DNA from: Pseudomonadota bacterium
Lineage (GTDB): Bacteria; Pseudomonadota; Alphaproteobacteria; Rhizobiales; Xanthobacteraceae
Direction: 5' to 3'
NCBI GenBank assembly: GCA_023390695.1
Contig: JAEWCJ010000288.1
Span: 1-8,040 of the forward strand
Length of the DNA: 8,040 bases
How positions within the stretch are numbered: position 1 is the stretch's first letter; the number at the start of each line of letters is the position of its first letter. The translations under genes were made by a program, and so were the position numbers. This document shows, in pieces, positions 1 to 5,861 of the stretch. The notes under the pieces are model-generated. The model saw only the letters and a program-made list of their open reading frames with translations. It did not search any database and had not been told where the DNA came from.

Positions 1-793
1 GGGCCGGACGGCCCGGGATCAGCGCCGTCGTGATGACGATGTCCTGCTTCTGGATGTGCTCGGCGATCAGCGCGGCCTGCTTCGCCTGATATTCCTTCGA
101 CATCTCCTTGGCGTAGCCGCCGGCGGTTTCCGCCTGCTTGAATTCGTCGTCTTCGACGGCGACGAATTTCGCACCAAGGCTCTGCACCTGCTCCTTCACC
201 GCCGGCCGCACGTCGGTCGCAGTGACGATGCCGCCGAGCCGCCGAGCCGGCGCGATCACCTGCACACCGGCAACGCCGACGCCCATGACGAACACCTTCG
301 CCGCCGGAACCGTGCCGGCCGCGGTCATCATCATCGGCAGTGCGCGGCCATATTCGGCGGCGCCGTCGATCACGGCGCGATAGCCGGCGAGATTGGCCTG
401 GCTGGACAACACGTCCATCGACTGCGCGCGGGTGATGCGCGGCATCAATTCCATCGCAAAGCCGACAAGCCCGGCATCGGCCATCGCCTTCAGCGCCGCC
501 TCGTTGCCGTAGGGATCCATGATCGCAACGACCAGAGCCCCCTTCTTGTAGGTCTTGATTTCGTCGGCGCTCGGACGGCGCACCTTGAGAACGATGTCCG
601 CGTCCTTGGCCGCACCGGCGGTCACGGTCGCACCGGCCGCCGTGTAATCGGCGTCCCGAATGCCCGACTTCACGCCGGCGCCGGCTTCCACCGCGACCTC
701 AGCTCCCAAGCCGATAAATTTTTTGACAGTTTCCGGCGTGCCAGCCACGCGCGGTTCGGCAGCGTTTGTTTCTGCCGCGATTGCGATCTTCAT
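1..793 (-). CDS. pntA: NAD(P) transhydrogenase subunit alpha part 1 (PntA N-terminal domain), partial
   Basis: This is the NAD(H)-binding domain I of the proton-translocating transhydrogenase, which passes hydride between NADH and NADP+ using the proton gradient. The cytosolic domain works with the membrane subunits PntA2 and PntB. The 264 visible residues open with MKIAIAAETNAAEPRVAGTP, typical of the family. They include an RAQSMD segment (about 122-127) followed by SSQANLAGYRAVIDGA, and a Rossmann motif GVGVAGVQ (171-178) followed by ARRLGGIVTATDVRPAVKEQ. The reading frame is open to the left edge with no stop; the family is roughly 370-380 residues in split-alpha organisms, so about 110 are missing. 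The start is the ATG at 791-793, preceded by a GGGGA-like ribosome site. It lies 28 nt after the small subunit IV gene on the same strand, so the two are probably cotranscribed, with the remaining pnt genes expected off the left edge. Identity is very secure; the split form is inferred from taxonomy. Confidence 0.95.
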   Translation of the reverse strand, partial: MKIAIAAETNAAEPRVAGTPETVKKFIGLGAEVAVEAGAGVKSGIRDADYTAAGATVTAGAAKDADIVLKVRRPSADEIKTYKKGALVVAIMDPYGNEAALKAMADAGLVGFAMELMPRITRAQSMDVLSSQANLAGYRAVIDGAAEYGRALPMMMTAAGTVPAAKVFVMGVGVAGVQVIAPARRLGGIVTATDVRPAVKEQVQSLGAKFVAVEDDEFKQAETAGGYAKEMSKEYQAKQAALIAEHIQKQDIVITTALIPGRPA

Positions 794-821
794 AAAGGTC
801 CCCGACGCCAGTCGTTATTCG

Positions 822-968
822 TTAGAGAAGGAAGTAGGCCATCAGGACGAGAATGCCGATGACGGTGATGGTCCCCCACTTCGCCATCGTCAGAAACATC
901 TCGTACGTTGCCTCGTGCGCCGGCAGGTCGTTGCCTTCCGCGGTGGTGTATTCGATTGGGTCGGCCAT
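822..968 (-). CDS. aa3-type cytochrome c oxidase subunit IV family small membrane protein
   Basis: This 48-residue gene begins MADPIEYTTAEGNDLPAHEA and continues with a YEMFLTMAKWGT segment. It ends in a single hydrophobic helix of about 17 residues (positions about 32-48, TVIGILVLMAYFLL at the end) just before the TAA stop. The layout of a short acidic N-terminus, a conserved HEATY-x-x-F motif and one C-terminal transmembrane helix matches the bacterial aa3-type cytochrome c oxidase subunit IV family (the Pfam family known as COX4_pro_2). Members are accessory one-helix subunits whose exact role is unclear. The start ATG (966-968) has a good AAGGGG ribosome site at 978-983 (minus strand) with 9-nt spacing. 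It sits 28 nt upstream of pntA. No other cox gene is visible, so a link to the oxidase rests on family resemblance alone; a transhydrogenase-associated role is also conceivable. Confidence 0.85.
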   Translation of the reverse strand: MADPIEYTTAEGNDLPAHEATYEMFLTMAKWGTITVIGILVLMAYFLL

Positions 969-985
969 GTTCTAAAGCCCCTTGC

Positions 986-1026
986 GGTCCTGGACTGGTT
1001 GGGTTGAGGGGTAGCCCAACAGGACC
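986..1026 (-). repeat. Strong inverted repeat in the leader of the subunit IV-pntA transcript
   Basis: Arms GGTCCT (986-991) and AGGACC (1021-1026) pair perfectly, and so do the inner arms GTTGGG (998-1003) and CCCAAC (1015-1020). This gives 12 base pairs with a 6-nt bulge (992-997) on one side and an 11-nt loop (1004-1014). An alternative outer pairing is CCTGG (989-993) with CCAGG (1025-1029). There is no T-run after it, so it is not a standard terminator for the upstream kinase gene. It ends 2 nt before the AAGGGG ribosome site of the small gene, so in RNA it would sit directly against the translation start. Function is not established. Confidence 0.6.
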
Positions 1027-1052
1027 AGGCTTGCAATGCCGGACCCGCTCGA

Positions 1053-1058
1053 ATTGTA
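1053..1058 (-). promoter_or_regulatory. Possible -10 element for the subunit IV-pntA transcript
   Basis: On the minus strand the hexamer is TACAAT, five of six matches to the sigma-70 consensus, in the context CTTACAATTCG. No convincing -35 lies 16-18 nt upstream. If used, transcription would start near 1046 and the leader would contain the stem-loop at 986-1026. The same 9-mer TACAATTCG occurs upstream of the sigma-54 regulator at 5820-5828. This is a weak call based on one hexamer. Confidence 0.22.
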
Positions 1059-1076
1059 AGAAAGGCCTGAAGAACT

Positions 1077-1106
1077 GGCGGAATCCGCCGGTCGCCGCGG
1101 GCGGCG
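1077..1106. repeat. Two adjacent GC-rich palindromes just after the ABC1 kinase stop codon
   Basis: GGCGGA (1077-1082) and TCCGCC (1084-1089) flank a single A, and the GANTC-type site GAATC (1081-1085) lies in the centre. Next to it CGCCGC (1093-1098) and GCGGCG (1101-1106) flank two bases. They begin about 10 nt beyond the stop of the kinase gene in its reading direction. They may slow or end that transcript, but there is no U-tract and the first palindrome has too small a centre to form a full hairpin without opening inner pairs. Confidence 0.45.
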
Positions 1107-1115
1107 CGTGCAGAC

Positions 1116-2477
1116 TTAAATGCCGGCGAGCCCCGCTTCGGCGAGTGCGGCCTGCTGCCGATGCGCCACTTTTTCGATGGAGAAATCTTCGATCGCTTCG
1201 TTGAAAAGACGAAAGAAGTTCAACTCGGCTTTCAGGTGAAGAAACACCCCGCCGAGCCCGATTGCAGCCCGGTCCATGAAGACGAATTCGCGCGGCACCG
1301 TGACCGGCCCTTTTTCCTTCAGCGCCTGATGCACACGGAACGCTTCGCGGCGGCCATATTCGGCCGGCTTCACGCCGTCCGCGATCGACCGCACGCGGTC
1401 GTCGAGCAACGGGCCGTAGATGAAGCGCGCCCAGATGTTCAACACATCGATCAGATCGCGCGACAGCTTCTTGAAGCCCCACGTTTCATACGCATGCACG
1501 ATCAACGCATCGTCCTGGTGCTGCAATCCACGATACAGATCCACAACGCCGCCGACGAATTTCGGAGGAAAGATGCGGATGCAGCCATAGTCGAGCAGAT
1601 TGATGCCGCGCGGCTCGCCCTGCTCCTCGAACACCGTGTAATTGCCAAGATGCGGATCGCCGTGAATCACGCCGAAGCGGCTGAACGGAAACCACCAGGC
1701 CGTGAACATCGCCGTGGCAAGACGGTTGCGCACATCCAGGGACGCATCCTTGTGCGCCAGGATCCGCTTTCCCTCCAGCCAGTCGAGCGTCAGCAGCCGC
1801 CGCGTCGACAGCTCGTGCCAGACGCGCGGAACGCGAATGCTGTCGGTGGCGGCCAGCATCTTGCGATAGAGCGCAACATGTTTGGCTTCGCGCTCGTAAT
1901 CGAGTTCCTCGCGGATGCGATCCGAAATCTCGCGTCCGATCTCGCTCGGATCGATCGCAGGTTCGAGCCTGCGATAAAGCGCGAACAGCATCTGCAATTG
2001 CGCGAGATCGGCTTCGACCGCCGACTGCATGTCGGGATATTGCAGCTTGCAGGCCAGGTCGCTGCCGTCCAGCGCGCGCGCCTTGTGCACCTGGCCGAGC
2101 GAGGCCGCCGCGGCCGATTGATGCTCGAACGATGCGAATTTCGTCTGCCAGTCGGGGCCAAGTTCGGCGCTCATGCGGCGCTTGACGAAGGCCCAGCCCA
2201 TCGGCGGAGCTTCGCTCTGCAGCTTGGCAAGCTCGATGGTGTATTCCGGCGGGATCGCTTCCGGGATGGTGGCGAGCAACTGCGCCACCTTCATGATCGG
2301 GCCCTTCAGCCCGCCAAGCGCGGCGCCCAGCGCGGCCGCGTTCTCGGTGCGGTCGAGCCCCCGGCCGAGGAACCGCGCCGCGGCGATGCGCGCGGCGACG
2401 CCGCCGACATTGGTGCCGACGCGGGCATAACGGGCCGCGCGAGCGGAGAAACGGTTGGCTTCCGGGTCATCGGTCAT
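1116..2477 (-). CDS. ABC1/UbiB (AarF/COQ8) family atypical protein kinase-like ATPase
   Basis: This 453-residue protein belongs to the ABC1 family, whose bacterial UbiB and eukaryotic COQ8 members support ubiquinone synthesis as unorthodox kinase-like ATPases. All family hallmarks are visible in order: a KxGQ-like motif reading KVAQ (63-66), an alanine-rich nucleotide loop SAAAASLGQ (121-129), lysine K144 in ACKLQYP, an ExD motif E191-L-D193, the catalytic HGDPHLGNY (272-280), and the metal-binding DYG (296-298) where most kinases have DFG. The frame stays open 32 codons upstream to 2573. I chose the ATG at 2475-2477 because conserved-looking sequence begins with MTDDPEANRF and the longer start would run almost into the divergent gene. 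UbiB itself has C-terminal membrane helices; here the C-terminus is not clearly hydrophobic, so this is a soluble-looking ABC1 paralogue and the exact lipid pathway is uncertain. Its promoter must lie in the 116-bp gap shared with the SIMPL gene. Confidence 0.9.
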   Translation of the reverse strand: MTDDPEANRFSARAARYARVGTNVGGVAARIAAARFLGRGLDRTENAAALGAALGGLKGPIMKVAQLLATIPEAIPPEYTIELAKLQSEAPPMGWAFVKRRMSAELGPDWQTKFASFEHQSAAAASLGQVHKARALDGSDLACKLQYPDMQSAVEADLAQLQMLFALYRRLEPAIDPSEIGREISDRIREELDYEREAKHVALYRKMLAATDSIRVPRVWHELSTRRLLTLDWLEGKRILAHKDASLDVRNRLATAMFTAWWFPFSRFGVIHGDPHLGNYTVFEEQGEPRGINLLDYGCIRIFPPKFVGGVVDLYRGLQHQDDALIVHAYETWGFKKLSRDLIDVLNIWARFIYGPLLDDRVRSIADGVKPAEYGRREAFRVHQALKEKGPVTVPREFVFMDRAAIGLGGVFLHLKAELNFFRLFNEAIEDFSIEKVAHRQQAALAEAGLAGI

Positions 2478-2593
2478 GCCGGGAAGATATAATGCCGTGT
2501 GCAAAAAAGACGAGTCACGGGCGAAAGTGTCGCCGTCACAGATTCGCCGCCGGCCAAGGCTAGGCGATGCCATCGATTGACGGAGATCTTTTC

Positions 2594-3292
2594 ATGAAGA
2601 TGACGACTGCAGGGGTAGTCGCGGCATTGATGCTGGCCACCCCATCCCTGGCCCAGCCGGCATTGGAGCGGGGCCCCGCCATCACCGTCCGCGGCGACGG
2701 CCGCGCCGAAGTGCCGCCGGATATCGCGCGGCTGACGGCCGAGGTCGTCACCAAAGCCCGCACTCTCGAAGCGGCGAGCAACGCACACAAGGAGCGGGCC
2801 ACGAAAGCGGCGGCCGCCCTGCGGGCCATGGCAAAGGACGGCATCGAAATCGTGCAGTCGAATTTCCGGCTCGATCAGGTGCGCCAGCCGGTGCAGCCAC
2901 AATCGGGCCAGCGCGCCGAAACGGAGTATCAGGCGGTGACCTCGTTCGAGATCAAATCGAAGAAGCTGGACACCATCGACGCCGCGGTTACCGCGATTGC
3001 AGCAACCGGCCTGTTCGAAATCCGCAATCTGCGCTTCGGCCTTGACGAAAAGAACGACGCACTCGACATCGCGCGCCGCAACGCTGTCGCCGATGCGCGC
3101 CAGCGCGCCAAGGTTTATTCGGAAGCCGCCGGCGTGCAGCTCGGTGAGGTCATCGAGATCACCGACAGCGAGCCGCGCATGTTCCGCGAAGTCGCGATGT
3201 CGATGAGCGCCGACCGCAGCATGCAGGTGGCGCCGCCGGAAAACATTGCGGTGACGGCGGGCATTACAATGACCTGGCGGATCAAGCCTTAG
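2594..3292 (+). CDS. SIMPL domain (DUF541) exported protein
   Basis: The 232-residue product starts with a signal peptide: MKMTTAG, then a hydrophobic stretch to SLA, with likely cleavage between A20 and Q21. The mature part opens ITVRGDGRAEVPPDIA (30-45), the classic start of SIMPL/DUF541 proteins. It has a beta strand YQAVTSFEI (112-120), a conserved helix ALDIARRNAVADARQRAK (156-173) and a closing strand ITMTWRI (224-230). Related proteins (for example BP26 of Brucella) are periplasmic or surface-exposed; some form ring-like oligomers, but their biochemical role is unsettled. I chose the ATG at 2594 over the in-frame ATG at 2567 because GGAG (2582-2585) lies 8 nt upstream and the signal peptide starts there. 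It diverges from the ABC1 kinase gene, and its last 11 bp overlap the 3' end of the converging DUF6790 gene, leaving no space for a private terminator. Confidence 0.9.
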   Translation: MKMTTAGVVAALMLATPSLAQPALERGPAITVRGDGRAEVPPDIARLTAEVVTKARTLEAASNAHKERATKAAAALRAMAKDGIEIVQSNFRLDQVRQPVQPQSGQRAETEYQAVTSFEIKSKKLDTIDAAVTAIAATGLFEIRNLRFGLDEKNDALDIARRNAVADARQRAKVYSEAAGVQLGEVIEITDSEPRMFREVAMSMSADRSMQVAPPENIAVTAGITMTWRIKP

Positions 3293-3761
3293 CGCGCACC
3301 AGCCAAAGCAATCCAAAAATCACCACCGGCGTCAGGAAATCCGTGAATAGGATCGGCCCGGCATTGCCGGGGGCGAAATTGCCCGCCTGCACGATGTCAC
3401 GGATATGCCCGACGCCGGCGCCGCCCAGAAAGCCGGCGCTGACGAGGTTGGTGGCGAGCCGCGCCTGAAAGCCGCGGAAGGCGGCGTAAAGCCCGGCCAC
3501 TCCGATCCCGAGATTGGCGACCCCGACCTCGAACTGGAACGGCGACGGCTGCCAGCCGATCGCAGCCGCGGCCTGCTGCGGAAAGAAAATGTGCCCGGTC
3601 GCCGCCCACAGCCCCATCAGACCGACCGGGAAGATGAAAATGTAACGCAGCAATGCGCCGACGATCACGTCGCGGGTCAGCGGGCGCGGTGCGCGGAAGA
3701 TGGAAATTGCGGCAAAAGCCAGCGCGCAGGCCCAGGCCAGAATCGGAACAATGATGACCAT
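3282..3761 (-). CDS. Small polytopic membrane protein, DUF6790-like
   Basis: This 159-residue protein is almost entirely hydrophobic, with about five predicted membrane segments (roughly 3-22, 35-56, 77-96, 103-120 and 135-155). Between them are motifs such as ATGHIFFPQQAAAAIGWQ (54-71), QFEVGVANLGIGVAGLYAA (76-94) and GAGVGHIRDIVQAGNFAPGN (114-133). I recall this pattern of IGWQPSPFQFEVG followed by ANLGIG from proteins now labelled DUF6790, which have no known function; that match is from memory. The ATG at 3759-3761 has only a weak ribosome site, consistent with translation coupled to the peptidase gene ending 19 nt upstream. The stop codon lies inside the tail of the SIMPL gene on the other strand. 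Confidence 0.8.
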   Translation of the reverse strand: MVIIVPILAWACALAFAAISIFRAPRPLTRDVIVGALLRYIFIFPVGLMGLWAATGHIFFPQQAAAAIGWQPSPFQFEVGVANLGIGVAGLYAAFRGFQARLATNLVSAGFLGGAGVGHIRDIVQAGNFAPGNAGPILFTDFLTPVVIFGLLWLVRAKA

Positions 3762-3780
3762 GCCGGCGGCTCGTCGCGGA

Positions 3781-5652
3781 TCAGGCGGTTTTATCCAGCG
3801 CTTCCAGTTCGCCGATCATGCGATCGATGACGCCGAGCCCGCCCTGCCAGAAATTCGGATCGCGCGCATCGAGCCCGAAGGGCTTGAGCAATTCGGAATA
3901 ATGCTTGGTGCCGCCGGCCGCGAGCATGGCGAGATAGCGTTCGGCAAAGCCGGCTTCCGCCTGCTCGTAAACCGCATACAGCGAATTCACTAGGCAATCG
4001 CCGAAGGCATAGGCGTAGACATAGAACGGCGAATGGATGAAGTGCGGGATATAGGTCCAGAACACCTCATAGCCCGGCTTGAGCTCGATGGCCGATCCCA
4101 GGCTCTCGCTCTGCACTTCCATCCAGAGTTCGTTGATGCGCTCGGCGGTGAGTTCGCCCTCCTTGCGCTCGAGATGCACCTTGCGCTCGAAAGAGTAGAA
4201 CGCGATCTGCCGCACCACCGTATTGATCATGTCCTCGACCTTGGCGGCGAGCATCGCCTTGCGCTCGACGGCATTGGCCGTTGACGCCAGCAGCTTCTTG
4301 AAGGTCAGCATCTCGCCGAACACGCTCGCGGTCTCCGCCAGCGTCAGCGGCGTCGGCGCCATCAGGGGACCGTTCGGCGCCGCCAGGACCTGGTGCACGC
4401 CGTGACCAAGTTCGTGCGCCAGCGTCATCACGTCGCGCGGCTTGCCCTGATAGTTGAGCAGCACATAAGGGTGCGCCGACGGCACCGTCGGATGCGCGAA
4501 GGCGCCCGGCGCCTTGCCCGGCCGCACCGGCGCATCGATCCAGTTGTCCCTGAAGAAGCGCTCGGCAATATCCTTCATCTTCGGCGAGAAGGCACCATAG
4601 GCGGAGAGCACGGTGTCGCGCGCCTCGTCCCATTTGAACGAACGCATCGGCACCTGCGGCAGCGGCGCGTTGCGGTCCCAGTGCGGCAGGCGCTCCTTGC
4701 CGAACCAATGTGCCTTCAGCTTGTAATAGCGGTGCGACAGCCGCGGATAGGCGGCGCGCACGGCGCTGACCAATGCATCCACCACCTCGCGCTCGACGCG
4801 GTTGGACAGGTGCCGGGCATCGGCGACGTCCTGGAAGCCGCGCCAGCGATCGGAGATTTCCTTGTCCTTGGCCAGCGTATTGGTGACGAGCGCGAACAGC
4901 CGCACATTGTCCTTGAACGTCGCAGCCAGCGCCTCGGCCGCGGCGCGGCGCTTGGCCTCGTCCTGGTCCTGCAGGAGATTCAGCGTCGGCTCGATCGCAA
5001 GCTCCTGCCCGTCGACCTTGAAACGCAGGCCGGCCATGGTCTCGTCGAACAGCCGGTTCCAGGCCGAATAGCCGCTCACCGATTTCTCGTGGAACAATTG
5101 CTCGATGCGGTCCTCGAGCTGATAGGGCTTCTCCTTGCGGATATCCTCGATCCACGGGCGGTAATGGCCGAGCGCCGGATCGGCCATCGCCGCCTCCAGC
5201 AGCGCGTCGTCGATACGGTTCAGCTCCAGCGTGAAAAAGAGAAGATGCAGGGAGATCGAGGTGATGCGCTCCTGCACGTCGCCATAGAATTTGGCGCGCG
5301 CCGGATCGGTGGTGTTGCCCGAGTAAACGAGGCCGGCATAGGAGATCAGCCGTCCCAGCAGATCCTCGATCTTTTCATAGCGGCGCACCGGTTCGGCGAG
5401 AGCCGCGCCGGCATTGGGCGCCTTGGCCAGATCGCTGAGCTTGCCCTTGTAGTCCTGCTCGAACGCGATGCATTCGGTTTCCGCCTGCTGCAGGTCGCGC
5501 TTGATGCGCGGATCATCGAGCGAGGCATACAGATCGCCCAGGTTCCATTCCGGCAGCACGCCCAAATCGGAGCCTTCCGCGGGCTTGGCGGCAGGCACTG
5601 CCGGGGCGTGATGCTTCGGCGGATGGACGGAATATCGGGACACTGGGCTCAT
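3781..5652 (-). CDS. pepF: M3 family zinc oligoendopeptidase, PepF type
   Basis: This 623-residue cytosolic metallopeptidase cleaves short peptides left by other proteases. The M3 zinc motif HELGHGVH is at 413-420, giving ligands H413 and H417 and catalytic E414. The third ligand is E440 in LAETASVFGE. The substrate-binding segment YIPHFIHSPFYVYAYAFG (534-551) is typical of the PepF/M3B branch, as are the N-terminal helical domain (about 50-300) and PEWNLGDLY near residue 34. Length fits the family (about 600). The first 30 residues are rich in Pro, Ala and His (SVHPPKHHAPAVPAAKPAEG) and are probably disordered. The start at 5650-5652 is supported by an AGG ribosome site and by a TAG stop just three codons upstream. 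The DUF6790 gene follows after 19 nt, so the two are likely an operon. Upstream sits the 209-bp region shared with the divergent sigma-54 regulator, which holds a CtrA-type box. Confidence 0.95.
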   Translation of the reverse strand: MSPVSRYSVHPPKHHAPAVPAAKPAEGSDLGVLPEWNLGDLYASLDDPRIKRDLQQAETECIAFEQDYKGKLSDLAKAPNAGAALAEPVRRYEKIEDLLGRLISYAGLVYSGNTTDPARAKFYGDVQERITSISLHLLFFTLELNRIDDALLEAAMADPALGHYRPWIEDIRKEKPYQLEDRIEQLFHEKSVSGYSAWNRLFDETMAGLRFKVDGQELAIEPTLNLLQDQDEAKRRAAAEALAATFKDNVRLFALVTNTLAKDKEISDRWRGFQDVADARHLSNRVEREVVDALVSAVRAAYPRLSHRYYKLKAHWFGKERLPHWDRNAPLPQVPMRSFKWDEARDTVLSAYGAFSPKMKDIAERFFRDNWIDAPVRPGKAPGAFAHPTVPSAHPYVLLNYQGKPRDVMTLAHELGHGVHQVLAAPNGPLMAPTPLTLAETASVFGEMLTFKKLLASTANAVERKAMLAAKVEDMINTVVRQIAFYSFERKVHLERKEGELTAERINELWMEVQSESLGSAIELKPGYEVFWTYIPHFIHSPFYVYAYAFGDCLVNSLYAVYEQAEAGFAERYLAMLAAGGTKHYSELLKPFGLDARDPNFWQGGLGVIDRMIGELEALDKTA

Positions 5653-5723
5653 TCGGACCTATCGCAATCAAATGATGTGGCGAACCAATGACATGGCCCC
5701 AAATCAGGCCGGTCTGTTCACGA

Positions 5724-5751
5724 CTATTACCTCCGGAATCCGCGCACGCAA
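5724..5751 (-). promoter_or_regulatory. Possible sigma-70 type promoter for the pepF operon
   Basis: On the minus strand TTGCGT (5746-5751) and TAATAG (5724-5729) are separated by 16 bp, with four of six matches to each consensus hexamer. Transcription would start near 5717, giving a leader of about 65 nt to the pepF ATG. The call is weak: the matches are partial and a GGAGG in the same stretch (5730-5734) could instead be a ribosome site. Confidence 0.25.
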
Positions 5752-5775
5752 CGTTTGCGGCCCCGGCGCCTCCAT

Positions 5776-5790
5776 TTAACACCCCGTTAA
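5776..5790. promoter_or_regulatory. Perfect CtrA-type box TTAA-N7-TTAA
   Basis: TTAA at 5776-5779 and TTAA at 5787-5790 are separated by exactly 7 bp (CACCCCG), the full consensus spacing for the alphaproteobacterial cell-cycle regulator CtrA. The core is also a perfect 5-bp inverted repeat, TTAAC (5776-5780) and GTTAA (5786-5790). TTAA is very rare elsewhere in this GC-rich window. The box is 71 bp upstream of the sigma-54 regulator ATG and 123 bp upstream of the pepF start. The motif match is directly seen; binding and which gene it serves are inferred. Confidence 0.6.
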
Positions 5791-5819
5791 GCCAAAAGGC
5801 TCACCTTGCCCCGAAACGG

Positions 5820-5825
5820 TACAAT
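5820..5825 (+). promoter_or_regulatory. Possible -10 element for the sigma-54 regulator gene
   Basis: TACAAT matches five of six positions of the -10 consensus and lies 36 bp upstream of the ATG. No good -35 is seen at normal spacing. CtrA-activated promoters often lack one, and the CtrA-type box is centred about 49 bp upstream of the implied start site, slightly far for classic activation. Low confidence. Confidence 0.22.
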
Positions 5826-5861
5826 TCGGCGTAGCCGGCGCGTCGTGCAAGGGGTGTTGTG

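Noticed and set aside
56..862. 268-codon open frame on the plus strand over pntA and the small gene
   Set aside because: It spans two well-supported minus-strand genes and shows only shadow composition.
1161..2492. A 443-codon open frame on the plus strand opposite the ABC1 kinase
   Set aside because: The minus strand shows all ABC1 motifs; this frame has none and no good ribosome site.
2478..2573. 32-codon N-terminal extension of the ABC1 kinase
   Set aside because: The added residues do not resemble the family, and the start would fall almost at the divergent gene, leaving no promoter room.
4393..5691. A 432-codon open frame on the plus strand opposite pepF
   Set aside because: It is antisense to a clear M3 peptidase and has the His/Arg-rich composition expected for a shadow frame.
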